From Eonycteris spelaea (taxonomy: Eukaryota; Chordata; Mammalia; Chiroptera; Pteropodidae): a DNA stretch of 64,000 bases. Under the pieces are notes generated by a model, which saw only the letters and a program-made list of their open reading frames with translations, was not told the DNA's origin and searched no databases. Positions 1 to 12,309 of the stretch are shown piece by piece. The translations under genes and the position numbers were made by a program. Every line of letters starts with the position of its first letter. The stretch's first letter is position 1. The stretch covers positions 8,866,001 through 8,930,000 of the forward strand of contig PUFA01000022.1 in the NCBI GenBank assembly GCA_003508835.1. The letters run 5' to 3'.

Positions 1-1395
1 AGTAGCAACGCTGGTGATTTATGAGTTAAGGTAAAAGAAATACATGAAATAAAGGGAAATTAGCAGTGGGGATCCTCTGTGCACTAGTAAATCCGGATGA
101 ACTCACTGATAAATGACTATAGAGGGGAGAAAAAAACCAGATAGCCATGTCCGCATAAATAAATAAAATGCAGCACGACAGTATAAATCTCGGCAGAGAT
201 GTCTCACCTCTCCCTGCTGCATCTTTCTTCCCCTTCTCTTCCTCCTGACTCCCAGACAAGTATGGCCACTAGGACCTCTGTTTAACTTCTTGCCTTGGAA
301 TTAATGACGATATTCTTAGTTTCAGTCCTTTTAGTCCCTCGGGCAGATTTTGATCACTCTGGGATTTAAAGGCACAGCATAAACAAGCCAACCAGAAGTA
401 AAATGCTGAATGACAAGATCACAAAACTCTGCGACTCTAGATTTCAATTACCGAGACATTTCTTAAGGGATAATAAAAAAGAGCAAAATGCAGGTCATCC
501 GGGAATTTTGAGAGCTGTGTGCTATTAGTGGCTTGTTTCATAAAGTGGAAAGGGCAGTGAGAGGTGAGTCAATTTGGGCCCGCTCACGACACATAAGGAA
601 GAAACAATCAGGAATCTCGAGGTGAAGGGCGCTTGGGAGCATGACCTGATTCCATTTGCTATGCTGAGAGGAGCCTTATTTGTGCAACTTCGCACGGATA
701 TACAAAGTAGGGAAAAAGGTGAAGCCATAAGAGAGAATTCTACCCCGAAAGTTAAAACTCACAAGGGAAAAATCTGTGAAGCAAAATTACACTGTGAAAT
801 GTCACTCTCTAAAGGGCTTAAACAAGAAGTGTGATAAATGTTATTACTCCGCAGTGCCATAAGGGTTTGAGGACTCAATCACCGCTCTGATTTTCCCCTT
901 AAAGTGCAAGGAGGCAGTTATAGGAAAACAGACCCTGCTCTGAAGTGCTTTCGGGCTAAAGGCTGCAGGGAGAGAGGCAAAATGGGAAAACCACTAATAC
1001 GGCCATCAAGCTCATAAATAACTTCGGATCATCACTATCTAGTTGTCCTCTTGGGCTTAAAGGCACCATAAGGTCAAGATAAGCAAAGAATGCATAAAGT
1101 TCAAGGTCAGACAGGTCCAGAGAAAATCCACTCAAGAACCAAAGTAAAACCAGACTAAACCAATCTGTAAGACCGATTTTCTCAAAGAGCTCAGCAAAAA
1201 GAGTTGCAGGAAATGCCTACTGTCACTCCAAGGTCAGGCAAGTGCGTCTAACACTGGAGAACAGCTGCACTTCGAATCTGGGACAGCGATAAAAGAATAT
1301 CTAAACAGTCAGAAATCAGCACGCATGGGGATGGGCCCGGATATGCGATCCCAGAGACTTGTACAAAAATGCGTGTGCATGTGCATGGAGAGCAA
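1..1395. other. Single-copy non-coding DNA, nothing recognised
   Basis: AT-balanced sequence with short frames on both strands (77, 67 and 86 codons) that show no domain, no codon pattern and no splice context. I recognise no repeat family here. It reads as ordinary intergenic or intronic mammalian DNA. Confidence 0.6.
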
Positions 1396-1396
1396 G

Positions 1397-1494
1397 CTAT
1401 AGAGATACCTATATAGATATAGGTATAGATATAAGTATAGATGAGAGAGAGAGGCGAGAGAGAGAGAGAGAGAGAGAAGGAGAGAGAGAGAGAT
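1397..1494. repeat. Compound microsatellite (ATAGAT-like then GA)
   Basis: The left half repeats a tatagatata motif and the right half is a nearly pure GA tract interrupted by single C and AGG units. The open frames crossing it on both strands (144 and 83 codons) are largely made by the repeat and should not be read as genes. Confidence 0.9.
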
Positions 1495-1984
1495 TCCATG
1501 TCATGTCATCATGGACTCTCACTGCAGTGCAAGAGATTTTAACAAATCGAATGTGTCATTGTAAACATTTTTTTCGATTTCATCTCATCCCCATTACACA
1601 CATCGTGTTTAATATAAGACGATATCATCCAAGCCGCAGCCTTTCCAGACTGCAGCCAGCTAAATGGAGTTCTCCACGAAAGACCCATCAACTAAGCGAC
1701 GCATCGGAGGACTCTAGGAAAGAAAAGGACAGAAAGGCTAAGAATCCGAGGGAGTTTGTTCCCCAAACTCTCTCTGTGTGCTGGAACGAGTAGCAGTGAA
1801 CGCGTCACGTTCTCTCCCAGCGCACGAGGCCACGTCCGAGCTCATCAGTGAATCAAAGACACCAGCAAAAGATGGAAGACTCTGAGCTCAGGTTCCGGCT
1901 TCCCCAGCAGAGGCGCCAAGAGTTCCCCCTCCCAGCCCTGAGCGACTGACAAGGGAAGGTGCCATGACATGCTAGTTTTTTTTT

Positions 1985-2222
1985 TTTAAGACAAAGTTAC
2001 AGGACACTATGTGCATATGATGTCATTTTAGTTAAAACCCGTACGTTAGAAGTGTATGCATTTTATGAGCATAGAAAAAGAGCTGGAACAATAGACAACT
2101 CTTTAACCGTGTTTATTCGAGTGAATGTGAGACTGGAGGACTGGCTATTACTTTGACTTGTTTCATTTCTGTATTAATTTTTGAATAATTGTGTCTTATT
2201 TTTATAACTTTAAAAAACAATT
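1985..2222 (+). mobile_element. L1M-type LINE-1 3' end fragment
   Basis: The segment follows the usual 3' UTR order of old mammalian L1s: GCATAGAAAAAG followed by a CTGGA-like stretch, then a GTGAATG...GACTGG block, a TTTCTGTATT stretch, and an A-rich end after TTATAACTTTAAAAAACAA. It is heavily diverged and 5' truncated. It lies in the sense orientation and has no coding capacity. Confidence 0.7.
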
Positions 2223-2656
2223 TTAATCTCAGAATTCAGCCTTGAGACTTCCTACCTGTCTTCTACGGTTGCTTGTTAAAATAAACTAATATTTGTCCAT
2301 TCGACTTCTGTCAAATCTCTTAGGGTCAAGAATTTATTTACTTTCTCTATGAAAGACAAAAAGACTGAGTTGATGCTCTATGTTAAGGAGACAAGAAACA
2401 GAACAACTATATGAGCCTGGTCTAGATCAGGACCAAAGAAAACTATTTTTTTATATTGTTATAGGGAACACATTAAGACGATTGATAAAATTTAAATAAA
2501 GTCTATAGATTGAATAGTATTATCCATTTAATTCCCTGATTTTGATAACTGTACTGTGGTTAAGAAAACAACTTTAGAATACTCACTGAAGTATTTAAGC
2601 ATAAAGGGGCATTTACCTTGTCTTCTACTCACTCTCAATTTGGTCAGGAAAAAAAC

Positions 2657-2692
2657 AGATATATAGATACAGATGTAGATATAGATATAGGA
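2657..2692. repeat. ATAGAT microsatellite
   Basis: Imperfect run of agatata/gatatag units. It resembles the left half of the compound microsatellite near 1.4 kb. The minus-strand 65-codon frame here is generated by it. Confidence 0.85.
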
Positions 2693-2729
2693 AGAGAGGA
2701 AGCAAATATGGTAAAATGTTAACATTTAG

Positions 2730-2826
2730 GCCGTCTGGTTGGAATTTATATACAAATTCTTTAAACTATTCCTGCAACTGTTCTATAAATCTGAAATTAT
2801 TTCAAAATAAAGTTTTTTAAAAAAAT
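2730..2826 (+). mobile_element. L1M 3' terminal fragment
   Basis: It ends with the characteristic L1 terminus: a TCTATAAATCTGAAATTATTT-like block, then CAAAATAAAG and a T/A-rich tail. Only the last hundred bases of the element are recognisable. It could belong to the same insertion as the fragment at about 2.0-2.2 kb, split by later sequence, but I cannot show that. Confidence 0.7.
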
Positions 2827-4256
2827 CCAGAAAAATAAAAGGAAGGACACTTGCCTGATCACCTGTTTTGTTTGTTTAGTTGGTTTTATTCATTTATGTT
2901 GTTTGATCTTGCCCGTGAAAGCTGACCTATCTTCAGGAGGAATAGTGAGTTTTCACAAATATTTGAGACTGCTTTAGCTAATAAACCTCTCAAGATATTT
3001 CACATGCAAATATCAATAGCATGTGTGATTAACTTGACTTACTAACAGGTCAGAAGATTTAAGGAGTTTGAAGAAAGGCAGAGTAAGTCGGTGGTAGGAC
3101 TGGAAACAGAAACCAAGTCTCCTAGCAGCTCACTCTGTATTTTTGAGGCAGAATCTCGTGATGCAGCAGCTTTTCCACGGTGCCCGTTGCCCCTGGGGTG
3201 CCCCAAGAGTTCATCACAGAATGAGGCCGAGTCCGCGGTGTGCCGCGGCTTGTCCTACCGCCCCGCACCCCATAAATCACAAGCAATAATATCTTCTCTA
3301 CGAAAAGATAAGGGCTCTGTTTCTGTTTCCAGAACCATTGCTCTCTTTCCCTGCTTCACGTGGCTTATGTGATTCAGAAGATAGACTGCATTCAAAGAAT
3401 GAAAAATAGAGGAGTCTGGATCCCGGTGCCTCTCTCCATCATTCCACAAGCAGCGGAACATTAGCTGCCTTGTAAGGAGCTCCACTCCCTCTAACAAGAT
3501 GGATTTCTTTCCTAAAACAGGTTCGTACTCAGGGCTTCGCCATCAGCAGTGAAAAAAAAAAAATACATCGCTAGAGGAAGCCCAAACGTGGACTTTAGAG
3601 AATGCCGTAGGCCTCACCTTGGGAGAAAAGGAGATACCCAGCATTCGCAAATAACGGACCTTAGCAAAAAGCGATTAGGAAACGTTCTCCCTGGGTCCCG
3701 ACAGAAACAGAGAGGTGGGCAGAACTCCAAAGTCATCAACGAGCCAACAATGGCTGCAGAGACTTCCTACAGCAGCATTCACCGTCCTCTCAGAGCGAGG
3801 TCCGCGCACCGGCAGCTTCGGCTCCACCGGGAGGCCTGTGAGAAACACGGACTTACGCTCTTTTGTGAATACATTTAATTGGTATCTGCCTTTTAGCAAT
3901 ATCCCCAGGACATTCTTTTACACATTGGAGCTGGAGAAACACTGGACCAGAGAAAATGGTACAACAGACAGCCCGAGCCTGGGAGGGCAGACGTAAAACA
4001 TACGCGTGCGCACATAACACACTGCTCTGAGGCAAACAGGCCCAAAAAAGAAGACCCTGTTCCGGTCTGAGCTGCCCGCAGCCAGGCATTGGCACTGTGC
4101 CACCTCACCCACTCACCTGCGCCGCACCCATTCACCCATCCCTCCGTGGGTCCTGAATCCATGACCTGCATGCACCTCAGCCAAGGGCAGACACTAAGCA
4201 GCCTCATGGCCCGTTATCTTAGAAGGATGCTCGTTGATGTTTCTCTCTCATCTCAC
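2827..4256. other. Single-copy DNA with an inverted repeat
   Basis: No gene or repeat family recognised. A perfect 14-bp inverted repeat (CTGGAAACAGAAAC at 3100-3113, its complement at 3319-3332) brackets about 205 bases. Frames of 80-109 codons overlap each other on both strands and carry no domain signature. Confidence 0.5.
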
Positions 4257-4475
4257 TAAGGTGATGAGTCATACTTATTGATTTGCAAATGTTGAACCAT
4301 CCTTGCATCCCAGGGGTGAGTCCCACTTGACCGCAGTGTGTAATTCTTCTGATGAGCTGTTGAATTTAGTTTGCCTATATTTTGCTGAGAATTTTTCTAT
4401 CATACTCATCAAGGACATTGGCCTGTAATTTCCTTTTTTTTAATAGTCTGACTATTCTATTTGTAACTGTCTGGG
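4257..4475 (-). mobile_element. LINE-1 ORF2 reverse-transcriptase fragment
   Basis: Read on the minus strand, this matches the reverse-transcriptase part of L1 ORF2 around the well-known RPISL...NKILA...GFIPGMQGWFN segment. On the plus strand the giveaway is TTGATTTGCAAATGTTGAACC followed by CCTTGCATCCCAGG. Substitutions and indels break the frame. It is truncated at both ends, so it is a dead fossil. Confidence 0.88.
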
Positions 4476-4489
4476 AGACTCAAGGAAAT

Positions 4490-4710
4490 ATCTTCCAGTT
4501 TTTAAGTCACTACTATGTACCAGGCCCTGTCTTAGGCACTGCACACACATCATTTCATTCAATGCTTGTAAGAACCCTGTAAATGTAAGATCATTAGCTA
4601 CATTTATTCATTTAAAAACTGAGGCTTTGCCCCAAATCACAGCAAGAACGTTTGAGCTCGGATCCCATTTTGGGCTCTGTTCTGTGTTCTTTCTCCTATA
4701 CCACAACTAC
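4490..4710 (-). mobile_element. MIR SINE
   Basis: Antisense MIR. In plus-strand order it shows the TACTATGTACCAGGCCCTG block, TCATTTCATTCAATGCTTG, a degraded ACTGAGGC block, and CCCAAATCACAGCAAG corresponding to the conserved MIR core. Divergence is high, as expected for MIR. Confidence 0.85.
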
Positions 4711-4759
4711 ACAGAAACTATTAATTTTAATCTTCTCATTCCTTAAAGGAAAAAAAAAA

Positions 4760-7200
4760 AAAGCCTATTCTATGTGACTCCACTTCCAGAGGAAACTAGA
4801 TTCTGTCCAAGGCGGTAGACCTGGTTTCAACAAGGCCAAATATTGTTCGAGAGTTATTATTGGAGAAGGGAAGGAAATTTATGAAATGTGATGGAATCTT
4901 TGTCTGATGACCTTCTCAGGGCCCCAGAGGTCAGGTCATCCAAGCCAAGGGTGTCCCAAACCATGCATTTCCCTTAAAGCACTGGCTTGAATGGTGATCT
5001 AAGGAGAAATTCACTTCCACAAGAAGTACCGCATTTCATTTATACATTTCGCCCTCCAGTGGAGCCAGAAAAGCTCCAATTCTTCCTTGGAAGCCACACA
5101 GAATAACCCCAAAGCCCTCCCTTCAACAGCCTCTCAAGAACTGAAGACGATAAACAGAACACACACAAAAGGAGAATTGCTCCTCTGCCATGGAATAGAC
5201 TTGGTCTTTGATCTCTCCTTACAGCGCGTGACTGTCAATCCCTCTTCCACCCTGCGTCCTCCCCCACGCACGTACTTTAAAGCGAGCACCTGTCGCCCGT
5301 CTCACAGCTAGGGCTGTGGTGTCCCCGAGGCAGAGTCTCGTCCTCCTTCCGGTTTCACCCCATCTCCCTCTGTCCCGTCTGATTCTTACCCCAGCCCCTC
5401 GCACGCAAACTGATCCCAAGTGTCACCCACCTACTGAAGGGCAGCGCGGCTGACGACAACGCAAACACACTAACTCCCCAAAGTGCTTCACCCGCCCGCG
5501 CACCCACCTGCCTCCGGAGGCTCCTGTTTCCAAGCGGCAATATGATCCATCAAGTCGGTTTCACGTTCTGCAGCCCACGCGGTGCGGGAAAAAACTAATG
5601 GCACTGACTGTTCTCTCTGGAGAAGCAACTCAACTAGACAGCAGCCTTCACGACAGGCACACTCCACTTTTAGTCACCTGGAAAGAAAGCGAGAAAAAAA
5701 TTATATAGATTTGGATATATACATCTCTATACATCTATAGAAATAGTAAAAGCCATCTGCCAAAGGCCATAGGCTTATGTTCTACCAACCTAAGTAAAAA
5801 CTAGGATTCCTCCTTCCGCTCGGTGCTTAAGCATTTCACAGACAGCAAAGGCAGGGAAGTCAGAAACACTTGATTGAGAGTCTAAACTCGGCCCCTGTGG
5901 TTTGCAGATTGGGACTTCCAACGCAACTCAGTGTGAGTGGACGCACTGCAAGGGTAGGAAATGCCCCTCCACACCATCCATCATGGGCTCCCGGCTGCTC
6001 CGCTTCATTTCCTGCCCACCAGACCCAGGGCGTAAAGGCTGGCACACTCTCTCTCCTCCCCCTCTCCTCCCTCTCCCTCTGCCTGCCCAACCTACAACCT
6101 TGTTTCAAGACGGCCTCTCCACTACGAAACCCACGTCCACCCCTCACACAGGAAGAACCGTGAGGTGTCGAGACGCGTCTGGTCAGCTTTCCACGCCCCC
6201 GCTAGGCCTGGCCTCTCTCCCTCACTGCTGCCAGAGGAAATGGCCTCTCTAGACTCCTCACATCTCTTTACCCAGACCTACTCAGACTTACTCGCCCTTA
6301 GACATTTGTCTCCTAAGTTAGATTCCCCACCACCGGCTCGATGTACATGAACACAGCGCAGAGTGCTGTGGTCTGCACCTGTCCTCCACGGAGACCCGGG
6401 GCATCCTCGGGGGGCAAAGGGGAAGACCACAAATGGCCTCAGACCCCCATCACATCTCTTGCTTTAATACACATGAATTCTGTGTAGGATCTTTCTTTAA
6501 TGAGAATACTCCTCCATTGAAAAGAAAAAAAAAAGTGACATGACCACCAGGAGACACGTTTCTTTCCTCACTATCACCCCCACGACCGTGAAACGCACAG
6601 AGTGATGTGTGCCTTTTCCACCCGGCCATGAAAGAGAGAGAGCCAAGAAAATTCTCTGTGTTTGGGCAGTAAAAAGTCACAGACAGACAGAACATTCGGT
6701 GCTTCGGTGCCACAATAACAGAGAACTTGGGATCCCCGGTCCAGCTCTGCATTATTCAGGAAAATGGAAACTCGCAGAAGTTAATGGCTCGTATCACTAA
6801 CTATGGAGCAAAATCTCATCACACGGTGTTTTATACGTCGTGGATCCTCAGTCTTGAAAGAAAAATGTTACATAATTAATTTGTTAATGTCTGCCCGGTG
6901 TGTTCCAGAAAAGAATTCGGGTGGTTTTCTGTTTCTATAAAACAGAGAAATGATATTAAATACGAGTGAAATAAGAATGAGCTAGATGTCTTGAACCCAA
7001 GCTTCAAAAATATGTTCTTTGCGCCTCAAGTATGCAAGATTCTGGAAATTTACATTCATTGCACTTTTCTTGGCTGTTCTAAATTTTGAGTGATGAACAG
7101 TTTTCTACTTAGAACTTTAAATAACTAGTGAGCAGCCCATGAGGACTTGCAGGCAAGGAGGCTTCTTGTGGGCAACATATTTAGGATTCTGCCTTGATTT
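4760..7200. other. Single-copy DNA, nothing recognised
   Basis: Mixed composition, C-rich between about 5.2 and 6.4 kb. Overlapping frames on both strands (95-116 codons) are proline/serine-rich low-complexity translations typical of C-rich DNA. No repeat, domain or RNA gene recognised. Confidence 0.5.
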
Positions 7201-7424
7201 TACCAGAACTTGCTCTTCTCTCAAGACCAGAGACTTTCTGCTTGCATTCGCTCTAAGACAATAGCATCCAATTGTGATGAAGAGCAGCCACATAGCAGGC
7301 TGATGGGCAATGTAGGCGGGTACATGTTGGGACTGCCCGACCCTTGGGCAGGCCCCTTACCGGAGGGGGCGGCACAGTGCGCCCCGGGACCTGGACCGGA
7401 GGCTGCGGGTCAACCAGAAACTGG

Positions 7425-7536
7425 TTAGAGGCGGAGCCTCAGGCCCCACGCCCTGACCCACCCAATCAGAACCTGCATTTTAACAAGATCTCCAAGTGAT
7501 TCGAATGCCCCTTAAAGTTTGAGACGTCGTGATCCA
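7425..7536 (-). mobile_element. MER5A-like hAT-Charlie MITE, partial
   Basis: Shows the block order AGGCCCCACGCCC, CCAATCAGAAC, TTTTAACAAGATCTCCAAGTG, ATTCGAATGCCC and TTAAAGTTTGAGA near the end. This is half of a MER5A element in its reverse form. Several positions that are TG or CA in most copies are CG here. Confidence 0.75.
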
Positions 7537-7811
7537 CAGATCTTCACACTCCCATGTGCAGTTGTTCAAAAGGCAGACATAAAAGAGCTAAAGAAAGCCT
7601 GGCCCGCAGTCACAACCACGAGAGGCGGTTTTTCAAGGGGAAGGAGATTTGGGCTTGGTTTTTGTTGGTTGGTTTTTGTTTTTAGAGGTTTTTGTCGTTG
7701 TCCTTGTTGCTCGTTAGTGAAAAAAAAAATCAAGTGAAAGTCAAACGGGAAAAGGTGCTTTTTTGAGCCAATTTGATTAGTCATACTTTGGCACACATTG
7801 ACAGACATTCA

Positions 7812-7825
7812 TCCGCAGGGGGCGC
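7812..7825 (+). promoter_or_regulatory. Putative CTCF site (forward)
   Basis: TCCGCAGGGGGCGC fits the CTCF core CCASYAGRKGGCRS at 12 of 14 positions, including the invariant AG-GGGGCGC half. It lies in single-copy DNA. A motif match alone does not show binding. Confidence 0.5.
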
Positions 7826-8664
7826 ATAATTGTTCTTGAGAAGTGACTTTATCGTAGAGAAAACTTTTGTTCCCAGAGGTGCAGGCTGCATACACAGCAC
7901 GGAGTGGAATCGAAGAATGGGACTACCCAGTTCATCTCCTTGCTGTACGCAGCCAGATGAAGCACTCCGGAGGGTGCCCGCCACAAAACAACAGAGGTGC
8001 CTGGACCGTCCAGGTCCACTGCCACTGCTGTTCTGACGAACTGGACCACAGCCAGACTCGCACACTCTTCTGCGCCTTTAGACACAGTGTGAGGGGAGCC
8101 TGCGCCAGCAGACCCGAGAAGGGGAGGGGCAGGTGCAGGTGAGCCCTAGCGGCAAGGGGTGACATTAGGCTCTGGCAGGGCTCCAGCCGCACTGTCTGCA
8201 AAGCCGTTATCACGTGGAAGGCAGGGCGGCCGGCCAAAATACAGACACGGGGACCAACCAAAGGATAATTGCTAGAAATTCCATGCAGAGTGCGAAGACA
8301 GAGATGTCAGCAAAACACATCGCCTGGCTGGGGAGCAGCACACACAGGACTGCAGGGTAGAGTCTAACAAGAAAGGGAAGGTTTTTGAAAAGGCCAAATT
8401 TGTTCAAGCCAGGTATGGCAGGCCAGCTGGAAGACATGTCAGTCAAGGACTAGCCTCTCTGCTCAGAGGTATTTCTGTCACATGTACATGACAGCTGCTC
8501 AAAACTAAATATAAGAAAAAAATGATAGCTAGATGTCCTCCAGGTATGGGGTACGTTCTGACAGCAGCTGAGGAAGGCGGGAGACTAACCGGTACCTGCC
8601 CAGCCCTGCTCCGTGCCAGGCCCTCTCAGGTGCTATGAATGTACCTTACAGAAGTTGGCTCTAA

Positions 8665-8857
8665 GGGGACGAGGGTCTCACCTGGGGGTCAACACCCCCA
8701 CGGAAGTCTCACTGGATTTCAGGGACCCTGAAATTCCTGCGATTGTGTGAAAAGTTTTGCATGTATTTTTTTCCTGGGAAAAGAAGAGACCATCACTGTC
8801 AACAGATTCTCAATGGATCCACGACCCCCAAAAGTCTGAGAAGCACCGTTAGCTGAA
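8665..8857. mobile_element. Old hAT-type MITE, family uncertain
   Basis: The block order ATTTCAGGGACCCTGAAATT, TGTGTGAAAAGTTTTGCATG, TTTTTTTCCTGGGAAAAG, CAGATTCTCAATGGATCC, ACGACCCCCAAAAGTCTGAG resembles old Charlie-type non-autonomous elements. I am not sure of the subfamily. Confidence 0.55.
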
Positions 8858-8879
8858 TGAACTACGAGGGAGCTAACAT

Positions 8880-9065
8880 CGGCTGAGTATTCTCTGGCAG
8901 GCCCTTTACTTGGTGACGTCATTTAATCCTAAAACACATCAAGGTAAGTGGTTTTACCCCCACTAAGGAAAAGTAAGGTTGAAAAAGAAGTCTAACCAGG
9001 TAAACAAACACACCCAGAAACTGTAAGACAGGGAATGTCGTAACTCAGACTATTCTAGTCCCAAA
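8880..9065 (-). mobile_element. MIR SINE
   Basis: Antisense MIR. It shows a CTCTGGCAGGCCCTTTAC block, TCATTTAATCCTAAAACAC, GTTTTACCCCCACTAAGGAAA, then a degraded core and an ACTATTCTAGTCCCAAA end. The order matches a nearly full MIR. Confidence 0.8.
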
Positions 9066-9084
9066 TCTGGAGGAAGGTGTAAAA

Positions 9085-9215
9085 ATTAGTGGAGGAAGTC
9101 ACTGTGAAAAAAACCGGCGTGACATTTTAGCTGGCACTTAAAGAATGGGCTGAGATTGGGCACGAGAAGGAAGGGCATTTCGGGTGGTGAGAATAAAATG
9201 CTGAGAACATCACCT
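9085..9215 (-). mobile_element. L2 LINE fragment
   Basis: The block GTGACATTTTAGCTGGCAC, AAAGAATGGGCTGAG and GGAAGGGCATTTC follows the antisense order of the L2 3' region (GACATTTGAGC...GACCTGAAG...GCATTCCAGGC). Divergence is high, so this call is weaker than the long L2 at 27.5 kb. Confidence 0.5.
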
Positions 9216-9219
9216 TCCC

Positions 9220-11335
9220 TCCTCTTGGCTTGGGAGCTTCCTAAGGGCTCAAAAGCCAGGCAACATTTGCAAGACTAAGCGCATCCACGGGTTACACTTC
9301 TAGCCCATTTAGTTTTAAATTTCCTGTGGCCCAAATCCCAGTGCAAGCAGAGGATAACCACTCCTATCAGAGACCTGACGAAAAAGCCCAGGGTTGCTTA
9401 ATGCCTGGTATCGATTCAAACAAGTGCATTTTGTTTCTTTCTAATGCGTCTCGAGTGGAGAGCAGGTTTATGGCAGGTCAGGAGGAAGCCGAGAGTTTAC
9501 CCGGGGCCTCTGGAGCCCACACAGCCACATGCAGCCTGTCTGGAAGGGAAAGATCATCCGTTCAGTGTGTGGGTTTGCCGCACCTCATCTCCCAGGATGC
9601 TCCCCTCTCAATATAAATAATAACCGGAGATTAAAATATTCCGTGTGCCCTGCCAACGCATTTAATCAGGCTTTTAGACACACATTGACTCTACGGCAGA
9701 ATCCTGCTGCCTTCCGAAATGGAAAAGCCTCTCGACAAGGGGAATATTAGCACGGAGTCCCATGTAATTGAATCGTGGCTTTAAATCCAGCGATAACAGA
9801 TGGCACCGTCCCAGCCGCGCACCCTCGGCAGACACGACGCACACCCCCCGGCCCGTGCGCACCAGCCACGCTGTCTGCAACTGCGGTGATATTTTAGCAC
9901 TCAACTACTATTTTTTTATATAGAGAAGCCATTTCACGAGCATTATTATTGCTGAGGTAATAACTCCAACCACATCTTCGCATCGGCTTGCGAACGAATT
10001 TAAGTGTATATAGCCCGAACCTCTTCAGGCTCCCTGCGTGGGAATTCTGGAGATTTTATTTCCCATAAATAGAAGGCAAAGGGATATTGAAAGATAAAGG
10101 CACGCGATGTTCGTCTTGTTTCAGCAATCCAAAGTTCCTCCAGGGCAGGGAGAGGTTATCTGGCTGATGAATTTAATATTTAGTAAGTCCTAACGAGCTT
10201 CATGGCCATAGAAATAAATCTATCAATAAACTTCGTTACGAGGACAGCGCATTGCTCTCTTGGATAGGACCGAGCAGCAAGCATTCCCTTTGATGCCTTC
10301 TTTCCTTTACACTGATTAATAACTTGAAAGAGCAGATCCTGTTCTAAAATACATGAGTAGAAAATACTGCACCGTACTCCAAAAAACTGGAATAAGAGAG
10401 GCTCCCTTTCGGAAACGGCTAAGTGGTCGGAAACGGAGGAGGGGCTGGGCAAGGGGGCTGGGGGACGTAGCTTCCCCGAAACTATTTTACTTCCAAAGCA
10501 CACAATCTCGAAAACCCCGTATAATTATGAGATTTCACACTTGGTGCCTCTCAAACTATGGTTTCAACTGGAATGGATGGATGGGCCGCATAAGTAAACT
10601 TAAAAATAAAAATGTCCAAAAACACGCTCCACACGCTCCAAAAGCAGACAAATTTCTAAGAGAGTTACTATCAAGGCCGGGGTATATGTACCTTTGAATG
10701 CGTTCCTGTGCCCGTCAGCACAGCACCCCAAAGTGCCGTCCTCAGGCAGGGCAGAAGGGGTGCCTGCAGCGTTACCCACACAAACGCCAGAGCCACGCAC
10801 AGGGCAGCACGGCCCAGGACGGCTGGGGACGGCTGTGAGCCCGACGTTGGCGGCTTGTTATCAACTCAGTGTGGGTGCTGTTTCGTAAACACGTCGAATT
10901 TGGTTTTAAATTTTAATCCATAAAATCATTACTAAAGGACCCCAGGCTGCTGCGATGATGAACCGCCGCTTCTAAAGCAGACAGAAGGCAGCAGAGCCGG
11001 TCAGGGGAGTCTGTCCTCGGGTCCCTTCTTCGCCCCTTATTCCTGTCGTCTCTGACTTTCCCATGTGCCTTCTCCCACTCACTGGGGGAAGATTTTCTGT
11101 TGCTACTGGCTATCCCATATGTCTCTGTGTGTCTGTCTTTCTCCGACTCCGTCTCTCTTTCTCGGCATCTCTTACACACGCACACACGCACGCCCACACA
11201 TGCATACACACACTGAAGTTCTATGCCTCCTTCTGACCCAATCACTGCCTCCTCTACCCTTCTGAGTTCATCTACTTCTTTACTTCTCCAGTATCAACAC
11301 TGCTCTTTAACAAGAAGGTCAGGCTGAGTGAGTTA
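9220..11335. other. Single-copy DNA with CNE-like AT-rich stretches
   Basis: No repeat family recognised. The stretch from about 9.9 to 10.35 kb is rich in TTTATT, CATAAATAG, AAATCTATCAATAAA and similar forkhead/SOX-like words, a texture often seen in conserved enhancers. Conservation cannot be judged from one sequence. Short CA tracts sit near 11.17 kb. Confidence 0.4.
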
Positions 11336-11339
11336 CATA

Positions 11340-11565
11340 TCAGACCTGGTTCTAAAGGACTTATGAGTTGTCACCGCCTGTTAACTCTTCACGACGACCC
11401 CGTGAGGATGGCAAGTCCTTCCTTCCCCCGTTTCCCAGGAGAACGAAGCATGGGGAAGTCAAGAGACTCAAGTCACGTAACTGGAGAATGACTGTCAGCC
11501 TGCCCACCCTGGTCGTTTGGCTCCAAAGTTCATGCTTTTAAGTGCTATACTCGGATGCTTCTTAT
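11340..11565 (-). mobile_element. MIR SINE
   Basis: Antisense MIR. Clear blocks are GTTAACTCTTCACGACGACC, CCGTGAGGATGGCAAG, CCGTTTCCCAGGAGAACGAAG, GTCAAGAGACTCAAGTCACG, and the CCACCCTGG...TTTAAGTGCTATAC end. It covers most of the element. Confidence 0.85.
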
Positions 11566-12110
11566 TTGATGGATTGCATCTCTGTCCGATAGAGAGGAAA
11601 ATTTACATTCATTTTGTATGCATTCCATCTACTATTAAAGCTAAGTTTTCTCTATCATGGAAAATAAATGATTTATTCCTTGGGGTAATTATTATCCTAT
11701 CTTCTAAACCAGTTATTGCTCGGAAGTCATGTTTATGGCCCGCCCCCGCCACTAACAACACGCAGGGTGACCAGGGATGCTCTAGGCCGACCTCCCCCCT
11801 GCCTGCACCCCACTCCTTTCACCAGCCCACAAACAGAATCACGTGAAGCAGCTTCTTACAGAACCAGTCTCAGGACTTTGCTCTCCTGCTCGGAGGTAAA
11901 CACATCCCACAGCAGCCACGCAGATACGGCCCTGGAGCACCAACTCACACGCCCAGGAAGCTTCCCCCGAGATGAATCAGTGTGGACGTAGGAATCACTC
12001 ATGTTCCCTGCTGCTCTGCGGTCATCCACCTAACTTCCTTTGATGCGGAAGTGGGCAAATTAACCCCAGACAACTAGGGAAAGCCGGGAGAGAGATTCCA
12101 TTCTTTTCTG

Positions 12111-12130
12111 CAATAACAACAACAACAACA
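12111..12130. repeat. Short CAA microsatellite
   Basis: Six to seven CAA units in a row. Nothing else of note. Confidence 0.85.
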
Positions 12131-12293
12131 TTTTGGGTTCTGCAGAACTGATGTTTTTAGGGAAATATTTCCTCCACAGACTGCACTGCTTTAAGATTTT
12201 AAAAGCCAAAGGCCTCAGGATTTTTCCTCTTTCAAAAATGGATGGTTCTGCTTTTCATGTAAGGTGCAGTTTAGAAAGAAGCAGCCTGTGAAA

Positions 12294-12309
12294 CCAATTA
12301 ACTAATTGG
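12294..12309. promoter_or_regulatory. CCAATTA/TAATTGG palindrome (homeodomain- or NF-Y-like)
   Basis: CCAATTAACTAATTGG is a perfect inverted repeat with 7-bp arms and a 2-bp spacer. Each arm holds a homeodomain core (CAATTA/TAATTG), and the outer bases form opposed CCAA/TTGG words. It lies in repeat-poor AT-rich DNA. A closely similar palindrome occurs at 46.4 kb. Confidence 0.45.
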
